Below, piece after piece: positions 45,836-54,862 of a DNA stretch of 62,877 bases. Below the pieces are notes generated by a model. That model saw only the letters and a list, made by a program, of their open reading frames with translations. It ran no database searches and was not told where the DNA came from. The translations under genes were made by a program, and so were the position numbers. The stretch is taken from positions 1-62,877 of the forward strand of contig OMIV01000001.1 of assembly GCA_900299185.1 (NCBI GenBank), read 5' to 3'. This DNA is from Planctomycetaceae bacterium. Its GTDB lineage: Bacteria > Planctomycetota > Planctomycetia > Planctomycetales > Planctomycetaceae. Position 1 is the first letter of the stretch. Each line of letters begins with the position of its first letter.

Positions 45836-47155
45836 GTGACCTCACCCTCCCATAGCGTTGAAGTGGCTTGCCCCGAATGCGGCACTCAAGTCACTGCCAC
45901 GATCGAATTCCTCGGTCGTGAAATTTCTTGTCCCGCTTGCTTGGCCACAATCTCGATTCCGAAGTCCGGTGCCAGTCCGAAGGCTCTTTCTTCTGGTGAA
46001 ACGACTGCAAAGCCGACTTCTACCACGACCAATTCCGAAGCCGAGTTACCGATCCTGCCCGATGTCGAAAACGACGACTCCTATCGGTTGGCGTTCTTTG
46101 GAAGCGACACGAAGTCGCCAGCTTCTGAAGAGATACCGCTGGCAGAAATTGATGATGCCAAGCCAGAGGCCGAGACCTTTGTATTGAAGTCGCCGAGTGG
46201 TCGATCTGACGTTGCTGACGAGGCGATGAATTACTCGTTGGGCAAGACGGTTGAGCTGCCACCGGAGAAGATCGAAGTTTTCAAAGCGCTTTCCCAGGTG
46301 AAGCGCGAGAAACGTCCGCCGCCACCGGAGTCGTTGTTCTTTTCCAACGTCTTTGAGTTTCCGTGGTCGAGCCTCGCTGCATTCACGCGCTGGGCTTACT
46401 TGTCGGTGGGGCTGGCCAGCATTGGCTTTTTGCTAGGGGTTTGCGTTTGGCTTTTAGAGACATCCGGATCGCACGGTTGGTTGGGTGTCGGCTTCTTGAT
46501 GATGGGCATCGTTTGGTTCGGGCTGATGTCTCTGTCGTTTGCTGCGGCGATGGCGACCGCGATTCTTGGGGAGACAGCGGCGGGAATGGACCAAATTGAA
46601 GGCTGGGGAGAAGGCGGATGGCGAGACTGGCTGTTTGACTTCATGTTGTTGGTATGGGTCTATGCATTCTCTGGTTTTGCCTGCATGCCAATTGCATATC
46701 CCTTGCAGTCTGTGATTGGCTACCTGTCGCCCCAGTTGTTCGCTCTGCAATTCTTCATGTTCCCGGCAATCTGGCTTTCGGCGATGGATGCTGAATCCAT
46801 CTTCGTTCCGTTCTCGACGATCGTCTTCGCGAGCATCCGCCGGATACCTCGCACATGGCTGAAGTTTTACGGGGTGAGCTTTGTGCTGCTGACAGTTACG
46901 GCGGCAGTCATCGCCGGGGCGAACTATGTCTCGCACTGGCTGGGAGGACTGTTGGGTGGCCCTGTCTTGGCAAGTGCGATCTTCATCTACTCGCGGCTGG
47001 TCGGTCGTCTGGGCTACGCGATCATTTGCGAGATGGAGAAACCAGAACCCAAAAAGGGCAACAACCAAGACGCGTTAGCTCTCAAGTCTGCTTCAAAACC
47101 AGAGTCCACGAAAAAGAAGAAGACCACCAAACGTGATGAGAAGGACGAGATGTAA
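45836..47155 (+). CDS. Membrane protein with N-terminal zinc ribbon
   Basis: A 439-residue protein from GTG 45836. It starts with a Cys4 zinc ribbon (VACPECGTQVTATIEF...ISCPACLATISIPK), then an acidic linker to about residue 160, and then about five membrane helices (VGLASIGFLLGVCVWLLE, GFLMMGIVWFGLMSLSFAAA and others). The C-terminus is a Lys-rich tail (KKKKTTKRDEKDEM). CPxC ribbons followed by a linker and membrane helices are frequent in planctomycetes. The function is unknown. It follows the TPR lipoprotein by 291 bases on the same strand. Confidence 0.78.
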   Translation: MTSPSHSVEVACPECGTQVTATIEFLGREISCPACLATISIPKSGASPKALSSGETTAKPTSTTTNSEAELPILPDVENDDSYRLAFFGSDTKSPASEEIPLAEIDDAKPEAETFVLKSPSGRSDVADEAMNYSLGKTVELPPEKIEVFKALSQVKREKRPPPPESLFFSNVFEFPWSSLAAFTRWAYLSVGLASIGFLLGVCVWLLETSGSHGWLGVGFLMMGIVWFGLMSLSFAAAMATAILGETAAGMDQIEGWGEGGWRDWLFDFMLLVWVYAFSGFACMPIAYPLQSVIGYLSPQLFALQFFMFPAIWLSAMDAESIFVPFSTIVFASIRRIPRTWLKFYGVSFVLLTVTAAVIAGANYVSHWLGGLLGGPVLASAIFIYSRLVGRLGYAIICEMEKPEPKKGNNQDALALKSASKPESTKKKKTTKRDEKDEM

Positions 47156-47359
47156 CTTGGTCGGAAGTGGATGGCGTGGTCTCACTCCCTCAGTGATTGA
47201 GTCGCTGGTTCATACGTTTCATGGGCTCAGTTTCTGGGACTCGATGCCATAGCTTGGCGGAATCGACGAACCACGACAGCGACGGGGCCGTCTAGTCGAG
47301 GTGATTGAGATTCGGCTAAGGTCCGGTCTCCCCTCATCTGCCTCTGGCCCCGCCAACTC

Positions 47360-48664
47360 ATGTCTTCTTCAACAGACCCGTCCGACAACGTCGAGATCTA
47401 CAACCGAGTCTTTTGGTTGTCCTATGCCGCCAATCTCACGATGGTGGCGGCGAACGCGCTGACGTTTCACTTTGCCGAGTTGATTGTCTTCCTGGGTGGT
47501 ACTGAGCAGACCGCAGGAGAAATCGTCAGTACGGGAGCGTGTGGTGCGATCATCTGCCGACTAGGGCTGGGGCAAATGCTTGATCGTTATGGGCCGCGCC
47601 GAGTTTGGTCGATGACCGCGGTCTTGTTCTCGTTGGCATGTTTGACCTTCATGCTGTGCCGAGAAGTTTCCGTCGTCGTCTTTGCAGCTCGCACTGCTTT
47701 CGCGATTGGATTGGCGGGCATGTCGACCGCGTCCATCGTGCAGATTCAACATCAGACGCCGTGGCATCGACGCACTGAAGTGATCGGCAACTTTGGAAGC
47801 AGTGGCTTTGTTGGCATGGTGGTTGGTTCGATTTGTGGCGACTTGCTGTACCAGGCGATCCCCGGAATGGATGCCAAGTTCCGAATGCTGTTTGCCCTGG
47901 CTGCAGTCTGCGGCATGGTGGTGATGGGATTGGCCTTCGCCGTCACGCAGAGGCATGAGCATGTTCGACCTCACGTTCAACCCGCTCCCCATCGGCTCAT
48001 CGTGAGATACTGGCCGGGCATGATTATGCTCGTCGGCATGATGATTGGAGTCAGCTTGATGGTGACGACGGTGTTTCTCACTCGCATGTCGACTCATCGC
48101 AACTTGGGCGGGATCAGCTTGTTCTTCTTCGGCTATTGCGGATCAGCGTTCACCTTCCGAGTCGCGTCAAGCTCTTGGTCGCGAGTTGTCGGGCGACGGT
48201 GGCTCGTGCTGTTAGGACTTGCTGGGCACGCTCTTGGGCATTTGTTTTTGGCGAACGCGACGAAGCAATGGCATCTCGTCATCCCCGCTCTGACATCCGG
48301 CTTTGGTCATGCCATGTTGTTTCCGTCGGTCGTCTCGCTGGGTTCAGGCGCATTTCCGAAGGAGTATCGTGGTACGGGAACAACGGTCGTGCTCGGCTTT
48401 ACGGAGTTGGGAAGTGTAATTTCCGCTCCAATCCTGGGACGCATCATCGATCGCTGCCGAGCCGCTGGTTACGACGATCCGTTCGCTCCAATGTTCTACT
48501 CATCGGCGAGCTTCGCGACCTTTGCTGCCATCGCTTATTGGTGGTCGACTCGCGGCAAGACTGATGACGAGCAAGAGGCCGCTCGCGAAGTGGAAGTCTC
48601 CACCGAAGTTGCGGAACTTGATCCCGAGAGTTGCTCGCGTTCTTTGAATCCGGCCAATGCTTGA
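47360..48664 (+). CDS. Major facilitator superfamily transporter
   Basis: A 434-residue transporter with about 12 membrane helices. The MFS loop between helices 2 and 3 is recognisable (GLGQMLDRYGPRRVW). Helices include LIVFLGGTEQTAGEIV at the start and SLFFFGYCGSAFTF in the second half. The C-terminal tail is acidic and cytoplasmic. The substrate cannot be told. It converges with the DUF4159 gene. Confidence 0.88.
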   Translation: MSSSTDPSDNVEIYNRVFWLSYAANLTMVAANALTFHFAELIVFLGGTEQTAGEIVSTGACGAIICRLGLGQMLDRYGPRRVWSMTAVLFSLACLTFMLCREVSVVVFAARTAFAIGLAGMSTASIVQIQHQTPWHRRTEVIGNFGSSGFVGMVVGSICGDLLYQAIPGMDAKFRMLFALAAVCGMVVMGLAFAVTQRHEHVRPHVQPAPHRLIVRYWPGMIMLVGMMIGVSLMVTTVFLTRMSTHRNLGGISLFFFGYCGSAFTFRVASSSWSRVVGRRWLVLLGLAGHALGHLFLANATKQWHLVIPALTSGFGHAMLFPSVVSLGSGAFPKEYRGTGTTVVLGFTELGSVISAPILGRIIDRCRAAGYDDPFAPMFYSSASFATFAAIAYWWSTRGKTDDEQEAAREVEVSTEVAELDPESCSRSLNPANA

Positions 48665-48689
48665 TCGAGCCAAGAACCTGACGACGAAG

Positions 48690-51092
48690 TTATCGCCCGG
48701 CGTTCGGAGTTTCGTTGAGCTCCTGTTGCAACGAATACATCACGATGTTGACCGCCAGTTTCGTCGCATCTTCGGGGACATAACCCGCGCAAGCTAATGA
48801 GGCTTGCCGCTCCAACGCGCAACTGATGTCGAACTTGCTGTAGACGACGACGTACCGGCCATCGATTTCAATGCCCTCTAAGAACGGCTCGGCTTCGACA
48901 ATGTTGCCATCGAGCGGTCGATTCACATCGGCTGCATCAAACGTCCTACGCCGCACCTTCTTGATCTCATGCCCTGCAAAGAACAACGGGTGCTCGGGTG
49001 GAATGCGCTGCAACTTGTGCTCGGGATAAACCTGCTCGCAAAACGCGCGGAAGCTGCGATCGAACTGACTGGCACCGCAGCAGGCATCGGCAAACAACAC
49101 GCGACCGCGCGTCAAGTAATCTCTTAATCGAGTCGCTTCTGCAGCGGGGATATCGAAGCGATTGCGTCCGTGCATGACGAGCAACGAGTACTCGGACAAC
49201 GTGGGATCAGCGAGCGTGATGGTTCCTGGTTTTGTCGTCGCCGTGAGGCCGGCTGAACGATCGACTGCGAGCAGCAGATTACGCGCGGCTTTCGGTGCGG
49301 TATCCCAGCCGCCTGCGTGTTGCACTTGGGCGACTTGCAACAGCCCGCGTCGAACGTTGTCGGCCTTGCCGTCTTCATTGGCGATAGCCTCGACGCCGAG
49401 CTTCGTTGGAGGCTCGCGGCCTGTGGCGTACGCCACGATATTGATCCCAATCTTCATCGAGCGTTCGACTCGGGTCTTCAAATCAAGATGCCGCTTTTCG
49501 GGATCGAGTCGACTCCACTTGTTCCAAAGACAGGCAACATCATCGGGCGAATAAACGATCGAGGTACGGCACCCGAGGTCGGCACCCCATAGTTCAATCG
49601 TCTTACCATCGAGCGGGTGCTCGGCGCGAAAAATGGGATGTTCGGGCTTCAGACGTTCGAGTGAGGTTTCGCCCTTGGGATACATCCTCTGCACGAGGTT
49701 AAAGATGCTGTCGCGAAAGGCGGACTTATTGCATGTGTTGACGGCTAGAATGAACCCGCCGAAGTTGACGTACTGCTTCAAGAGTTCAACGTCTTGATCG
49801 TTGAACTTCGGTGCTTCGCCCCCACAGAGATAGAGCACGGGAGCTTGCTTGAGATCTGCTACTCCACCGTGCTTTGTGACAGCCGCGAGGTCGACCGTTT
49901 GCCAAGTCACGAGCTTAGGCCATCGATCAGCGCCGCTGATTCGATCGGTCAGATTGCGAACCTCGAACGGATGTTGATTCCAACCGTCTTTGCCGTCGGT
50001 CGACTCGTATTTCAGCTTGTTAATTAAGACCGGTGCGAGTCCCTTGGAGAGGAACAGCAACGCAAAGCTGGTTGCGAGCAATGGCTCTTCTTCGCCGCCG
50101 CTCGCGTCGTGCCACATGTTGGTTCGCTTATCGAGTCCTTTGACGAGGTACTCTGCGCCCCGGCGATACCAGTCATGTTCGCCAAAGAAACGTTGTCCGC
50201 TAAGACGTCCCGCGCGTTCCAGACCGTAGAGGTAATAAAAACGCCACTTGTCGAAGTTGGGATTTGTGCCGACAGCAAAACGAGTCGTTAGCCATGAGCG
50301 ACCCTTCTCCAAACTCATGTCGGGCGATTGCGGCTGGCAGCAATTGGGATTGCCCTTCGAGTCCACATCGCTGTCGTCTTGCAGCATGGCCGAGCACATC
50401 ACCATCGAAGCGATTCCGGCGGCTGTCATACTGCCTGTGCTGCTTTGGCCGGGGCCATAGGGCCAGCCGCCATCCGCACTTTGAATGCGTTGCCAATATC
50501 CTCGAGCGCGTTCCCATGTGGCTCGATTGACCTTCACTCCCGCATGCGCGGCTTCGTAAAGACCGAGCACCGCGAATTGGCCGTTACTGCTGTCGCCGCC
50601 GAGTCGTGGCCCACCCATTTGGGAGTCACCGATGTAATCCCAGGCTCCAACTTTATCCCCGCCCTTTACTTGGCCTTGTTCCAGTCGCTCCGCGATGACT
50701 TGCATGCGGTTAAGGTCTCGACGGTCTTTAGCCAGCGAGAAAACCATTAGCTCCAACGACAAGACATAAGTGGAATTCGGCAGCTCACTCTGCCGCAGGA
50801 AGTTCAAAGCCGAACGGATCTCACGATCCTCTGCCGTCATTCCACAGTTGAGCAACGCAAGGGTGACGATGGCCGTGGCCCCAGGTCGAATCTCACCTTC
50901 GCCAATAATGCGAAGTCCCGGCATCTCCCAAGTTCCGTCGGGCCGTTGCTGGCTGAGCACTGCCTTCTTGGCCGCAGAGATCGTTTCCAGGACTCGCTGC
51001 TCACTAAGGGCTTGAGCTTGGGCATCGCTCGCCGGGCAGAGCATTAGCCCCCAGAACAGCAACCACAGAATCGTGCGAAGCTTGGTAGTCAT
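48690..51092 (-). CDS. Exported alpha/alpha-toroid plus two DUF4159 domains
   Basis: An 800-residue exported protein. A signal peptide (TILWLLFWGLMLCPASDAQA) precedes a squalene-cyclase/prenyltransferase-like toroid (about 25-340) with QRPDGTWEMPGLR and QSADGGWPYGPGQSSTGS repeats. Two DUF4159 units follow, at about 410-570 (APVLYLCGGEAPKF, YVNFGGFILAVNTC) and about 620-790 (YSLLVMHGRNRFDIP, LTRGRVLFADACCGASQFD). DUF4159 proteins are common beside MoxR/vWA stress or envelope genes, but none is here. ATG 51092 has GGAG 8 bases upstream and is preferred to GTG 51101. Confidence 0.87.
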   Translation of the reverse strand: MTTKLRTILWLLFWGLMLCPASDAQAQALSEQRVLETISAAKKAVLSQQRPDGTWEMPGLRIIGEGEIRPGATAIVTLALLNCGMTAEDREIRSALNFLRQSELPNSTYVLSLELMVFSLAKDRRDLNRMQVIAERLEQGQVKGGDKVGAWDYIGDSQMGGPRLGGDSSNGQFAVLGLYEAAHAGVKVNRATWERARGYWQRIQSADGGWPYGPGQSSTGSMTAAGIASMVMCSAMLQDDSDVDSKGNPNCCQPQSPDMSLEKGRSWLTTRFAVGTNPNFDKWRFYYLYGLERAGRLSGQRFFGEHDWYRRGAEYLVKGLDKRTNMWHDASGGEEEPLLATSFALLFLSKGLAPVLINKLKYESTDGKDGWNQHPFEVRNLTDRISGADRWPKLVTWQTVDLAAVTKHGGVADLKQAPVLYLCGGEAPKFNDQDVELLKQYVNFGGFILAVNTCNKSAFRDSIFNLVQRMYPKGETSLERLKPEHPIFRAEHPLDGKTIELWGADLGCRTSIVYSPDDVACLWNKWSRLDPEKRHLDLKTRVERSMKIGINIVAYATGREPPTKLGVEAIANEDGKADNVRRGLLQVAQVQHAGGWDTAPKAARNLLLAVDRSAGLTATTKPGTITLADPTLSEYSLLVMHGRNRFDIPAAEATRLRDYLTRGRVLFADACCGASQFDRSFRAFCEQVYPEHKLQRIPPEHPLFFAGHEIKKVRRRTFDAADVNRPLDGNIVEAEPFLEGIEIDGRYVVVYSKFDISCALERQASLACAGYVPEDATKLAVNIVMYSLQQELNETPNAGR

Positions 51093-51173
51093 CGTTCGCA
51101 CTCCTCGCGACAGGATTGCCCAAATCAGACTCTCTGCCAGTTGCGATCGAAACCAAACCGAGCAAATGGGCGC

Positions 51174-52184
51174 TTAGAACTGAGACAAGAATCTCAGGTC
51201 GTTTTCATAGAACCGACGGATGTCTCGAATCTGATGACGTCGCATACAGAACCGCTCGATACCGAGACCGAATGCGAATCCGGACACTTTCTCGGGGTCA
51301 TAGCCGACCGCTCGCAGAACATTCGGATCGATCATGCCGGCTCCACCGATCTCAAGCCAGTCTTTACCCCAACTCATGTCGACTTCGACTGACGGCTCCG
51401 TGAAGGGAAAGAAGGAGGGGCGAAATCGAATGGTGACGTCCTGGCCTAAATATGTCGTTGCGAAGAGTCGTAGCACGGTCTTGAGCTGTGCCATCGTGAC
51501 GTGCTCGCCAACCATCAGACCTTCCATTTGATGGAACATGCACGAGTGCGTCGCATCAATGGTGTCTGGGCGATAGACGCGGCCAAGTGACACGATCCGG
51601 ATCGGCGGTTGCTGTTTCTCCATCACGCGAATCTGGACGGTCGACGTCTGGCTTCGCAACAACCTTGGCGTAACAGGGCCTCCGGCAGCATATGAAGCCG
51701 TTGCCAGATAGAAGTTCTCTAGCGGATCCCTAGCGGGATGGTCTTCGGGGATGTTGAGTGCTTTGAAGTTGTGGTACTCATCTTCGATTTCAGGCCCATC
51801 AGCGACGATGAAGCCAAAGCGTCCGATGATGTCTTTGAAGTCTTCCATCGTCTGAGCAAGCGGGTGCCGCTTACCGAGCAAGACTGGTTGGCCTGGCAAT
51901 GAAATGTCGATCGCCGTCAGTGACTTCTTGGGCTTACGCAGAAGGGCCTGTTGAGCTTCAAGAGCTGCAGTAACCTTGTCTCGAACTTCATTGAAGAGTT
52001 TGCCAACAGCCGGACGCAGATCCGCAGAGACCTGTCCAACGACTGCCTGGAGATCTTTAAGTCGGCCCTTCTTCTTTCCCAAGAACTCAATGCGGACTTC
52101 TTCAATTTCAGCGGCAGACTTGGCAGCAGCAATCGCAGCGAGGGCGCTGGCTTCGTAATCCTGAAATGCGATGGCGTGATCCAT
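51174..52184 (-). CDS. pheS: Phenylalanine-tRNA ligase alpha subunit
   Basis: Charges tRNA-Phe as part of the alpha2-beta2 enzyme. 336 residues from ATG 52184 ([20 protein letters not shown]); the frame is open to 52391 but the extra residues are not family-like. An N-terminal coiled coil is followed by class II motifs: [19 protein letters not shown], motif 2 [20 protein letters not shown] and motif 3 [13 protein letters not shown]. It is the last gene of the infC-rpmI-rplT-pheS operon. pheT does not follow; a DUF4159 gene does. Confidence 0.96.
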   Translation of the reverse strand: MDHAIAFQDYEASALAAIAAAKSAAEIEEVRIEFLGKKKGRLKDLQAVVGQVSADLRPAVGKLFNEVRDKVTAALEAQQALLRKPKKSLTAIDISLPGQPVLLGKRHPLAQTMEDFKDIIGRFGFIVADGPEIEDEYHNFKALNIPEDHPARDPLENFYLATASYAAGGPVTPRLLRSQTSTVQIRVMEKQQPPIRIVSLGRVYRPDTIDATHSCMFHQMEGLMVGEHVTMAQLKTVLRLFATTYLGQDVTIRFRPSFFPFTEPSVEVDMSWGKDWLEIGGAGMIDPNVLRAVGYDPEKVSGFAFGLGIERFCMRRHQIRDIRRFYENDLRFLSQF

Positions 52185-52305
52185 GTCGATTCTCTTGCAG
52201 CAGAAGGGCTTGGTCCCATTGCGAACTGCTGGACCATGATGCGAAATCAGCCTGTCGAGCAACGAGGCTCGCCAGGCTGATGTTCGTTTCAATTCGTACC
52301 GAAGA

Positions 52306-52689
52306 CTAAGCCGAAACAGCAAGTGCCGCTTGTTTCTTGGCAACAGCCTCTTTGACGATGGCGAAGATCTCGTCGAACGCCTCTGGGACATTGATCGCGA
52401 GTTCGCTGAGCATTTTGCGGTTCAGCAACAGGCCAGCCAGCTTAAGACCATTGATGAAGACCGAGTAGGACATTCCACGCTGACGAACTGCCGCATTGAT
52501 ACGGAGAATCCACAGCTTGCGGAATTCACGCTTACGCACCTTACGATCGCGGTAAGCGTAGACTCGCGACCGGATCAACGTGACTACGGCCTGTCGGAAC
52601 AGATTACCGCGACCACCACGGAAACCTTTGCACTCACGAAGAATACGTTTCTTTCGCTTACGCGAATTCTTTCCACATTTAATGCGCAT
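52306..52689 (-). CDS. rplT: 50S ribosomal protein L20
   Basis: A 127-residue primary 23S rRNA-binding protein. The basic N-terminal arm ([18 protein letters not shown]) and the block [20 protein letters not shown] with [20 protein letters not shown] are diagnostic. It follows rpmI by 50 bases, the standard order. L20 commonly represses its own operon through a leader RNA. Confidence 0.97.
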   Translation of the reverse strand: MRIKCGKNSRKRKKRILRECKGFRGGRGNLFRQAVVTLIRSRVYAYRDRKVRKREFRKLWILRINAAVRQRGMSYSVFINGLKLAGLLLNRKMLSELAINVPEAFDEIFAIVKEAVAKKQAALAVSA

Positions 52690-52739
52690 GGCAGAAGCTC
52701 TCTTAAATTGAAAGTAGACCTACGAAACCAATCCCAAAC

Positions 52740-52940
52740 CTACGCACCAGGAGCCAACAGGTTCGCGATTTTCTTCGCTACCGTGCCGGTGACCATAGAA
52801 CCCTTGCGCAGCTGACGCTTTCGCTTGGGTGTCTTACCGCTCTGCAAGTGGCCGCGGTTGGGACTGCGTTTCGAGACCTTGCCAGTCGCCGAAACTCGGA
52901 AACGTTTCTTCGAGCCTTTGTGTGTTTTTGCTTTGGGCAT
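52740..52940 (-). CDS. rpmI: 50S ribosomal protein L35
   Basis: 66 residues, the typical size: MPKAKTHKGSKKRFRVSATG at the start and RKRQLRKGSMV near the middle. It lies between infC and rplT as in most bacteria. Confidence 0.97.
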   Translation of the reverse strand: MPKAKTHKGSKKRFRVSATGKVSKRSPNRGHLQSGKTPKRKRQLRKGSMVTGTVAKKIANLLAPGA

Positions 52941-53245
52941 TTCACTCCACCGTACTTGTTAAGGGACAAATTCACCTGCTGGTCGGCGACGGTGCATCGA
53001 ATGCAGTCGCTCAATCGGACGCTGCAACTCGTAAGGAGAGGTCCGAATGCGACAAGAGCCGCTAGCAAGGTGCGAGAACTCGAGGTTCTCGAATAGGAAT
53101 CTTTCCAGCATCCACAAGTGGAGGTCGGAAAAGGGGCGGAACTATAGGGGCGAGCGGCGAAGAAATTCCAGCCATCTTGTTCTGAAACCAGCCACTCCAC
53201 TTCGGGTGTGGCGGAATCAATCGCTCCAATCGTCCCGGACAACCA
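52941..53245 (-). other. infC-rpmI intergenic region with a hairpin
   Basis: About 305 bases, unusually long for this junction. A perfect 7-base-pair stem (CGAGAAC, loop TCGAG, GTTCTCG) lies at 53073-53091. It could be part of an L20-responsive leader, as known in other phyla, but the specific fold was not recognised. Confidence 0.4.
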
Positions 53246-53797
53246 TTACACCTTCGGTGCCACGACCATCGACATGGCTTTACCTTCGAGCATCGCGCCT
53301 TTTTCAATCTTGGCGATGTCGTCGAGCATTTGTGCCACCTTGTCCAAGATCTCTTTGCCGCGCTCGTGGTGAGCATGTTCGCGACCACGAAAGACAACGT
53401 TGACCTTTACCTTGTCTTTGTGCTCCAAAAACCCTCGAGCCTGCTTCACCTTGAACTCGATGTCATGGTCGCCAGTCTTAGGCCGAAGTCGAATTTCTTT
53501 TAGAGTCGATTGGTGTGCCTTCGCTTGCTTGGCGGCTTGCTTCTTCTTGGATTCGTACTTGAACTTTCCAAAATCCATAATGCGGCAAACAGGCGGCCGC
53601 TCATTGGGGCTGACTTCTACCAGATCAACTCCGGCCTCCCTCGCCATGCGCAAGGCTTCGATCGTGGCGATAACGCCGATCATATTGCCGTCTTGATCAA
53701 TGACTCGAATCGGGCTGATTCGAATCTGCTCATTCATACGCTGCTGTGGTTGGCGCTGTTGCTGTTGTTGGTCTGGGACCTTAGGGGTGCGTTCGAT
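53246..53797 (-). CDS. infC: Translation initiation factor IF-3, probable AUC start
   Basis: 183 residues including a 20-residue segment before the first ATG. The body has the IF-3 N-domain ([20 protein letters not shown]) and C-domain ([38 protein letters not shown]). An ATG-only start at 53737 would drop the segment [20 protein letters not shown]. That segment begins at ATC 53797, exactly 7 bases after AGAGGA (53805-53810), and no ATG, GTG or TTG lies in between. infC of many bacteria uses AUU/AUC starts, through which IF-3 represses its own synthesis. The first gene of the translation operon. Confidence 0.88.
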   Translation of the reverse strand: MERTPKVPDQQQQQRQPQQRMNEQIRISPIRVIDQDGNMIGVIATIEALRMAREAGVDLVEVSPNERPPVCRIMDFGKFKYESKKKQAAKQAKAHQSTLKEIRLRPKTGDHDIEFKVKQARGFLEHKDKVKVNVVFRGREHAHHERGKEILDKVAQMLDDIAKIEKGAMLEGKAMSMVVAPKV

Positions 53798-53804
53798 TGT
53801 TGAG

Positions 53805-53810
53805 TCCTCT
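53805..53810 (-). promoter_or_regulatory. Shine-Dalgarno site supporting the AUC start of infC
   Basis: AGAGGA on the minus strand, 7 bases before ATC 53797. The first ATG (53737) has no such site; its upstream bases are a CAG-rich run. Confidence 0.7.
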
Positions 53811-54007
53811 CACTACGTAAATGAGACATCGAAGTGGCTCTCAGCATCCCCAAATGGACCTGCACTTCGATCAAAAACTACGGAAATCTAAGTGTTTCTT
53901 GCGGAAACGGGCACGCCTTGTATCGCTCGTTTTTCAGAGCGTCAAGAACTTCGCTATCAAGTGTTTCGTATGGAATCAGCCTGGTGACGACGATTTGCTG
54001 GTCGACA

Positions 54008-54781
54008 TCAGTCTTTCGTCAGATGTACTTGGAGTGCTCCAAGCAACTTCGTGAGTTGCTGCTCCTTCTTATTGATAAAGAACACGTTGTCTAAAACGAT
54101 TGCTCGTGGTTCGTTCGCCAAATGAATGATGAGTCTGCCCGAACCGAGCAGCAAATACTCAAAGACGTCATTGATTTCTTTGTCGATCCGAATGTTGGCC
54201 GTGGGGTGGCGTTTGAGATCACTCAAGATGCCATGTCGGTGCAACAATTCGTTTGGACGCACCTCCCAATAGTCGAATCGTAAGGAGGCCAAGACGAGCA
54301 AATAAAAGCCGAACAAGATCCCTGCAAACATGAAGAAGAATGAAGTGTTCGCAACGGGTTTCATGGACTCGAACACTTTGCCAATGACACCGAAAAGCTC
54401 GGGGTGGAAGTGGAACAACAAGAAGAGTCCCATGGCGACCGCAGCGCCAAAGAAGAAGAGCGTCAGTGATGTGGTGCGCGGGAAGTCGAACGCCAGAACG
54501 ATTAGGTTCAAGACGAAGACGCACATGAATGCCATCGTGGTAATCTCGCCTGCGCGAGTTGCGACGAGATGCGTGACTTCTTGTCCGTCTGGGCCTGGCA
54601 GCGAGATCGAGGTTGTTCCTGAAAAAAAAGAGATGATTCCGCAGATCACCGCGACAAGGAATGTCGGGTAGAGGAACACAATCTTCGGATGTGAAAACAA
54701 GAAGATTGGCTTTTCGCCTCCGTCGTTAGATTGGTCCTGTGGAGTTACCAGAGGTGGTGGGCCATTGGGATCGTCGGACAT
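54008..54781 (-). CDS. Membrane protein with PH-like C-terminal domain
   Basis: A 257-residue protein. A Pro-rich N-terminus is followed by four membrane helices (IVFLYPTFLVAVICGIISFF, MAFMCVFVLNLIVLAF, LTLFFFGAAVAMGLFLLF, FFFMFAGILFGFYLLVL). The last 90 residues (ELLHRHGILSDLKRHPTANI, LLLGSGRLIIHLANEPRAIV) resemble a bacterial PH-like domain. It sits between the infC operon and a radical SAM gene on the same strand. The function is unknown. Confidence 0.75.
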   Translation of the reverse strand: MSDDPNGPPPLVTPQDQSNDGGEKPIFLFSHPKIVFLYPTFLVAVICGIISFFSGTTSISLPGPDGQEVTHLVATRAGEITTMAFMCVFVLNLIVLAFDFPRTTSLTLFFFGAAVAMGLFLLFHFHPELFGVIGKVFESMKPVANTSFFFMFAGILFGFYLLVLASLRFDYWEVRPNELLHRHGILSDLKRHPTANIRIDKEINDVFEYLLLGSGRLIIHLANEPRAIVLDNVFFINKKEQQLTKLLGALQVHLTKD

Positions 54782-54862
54782 CGATTAATTCCTAATTCTG
54801 CAAGTTGATTGGTCGGCCAATTTCGCGGCGGCAAAACGATCCGCGACTCACTTGGATCACCA

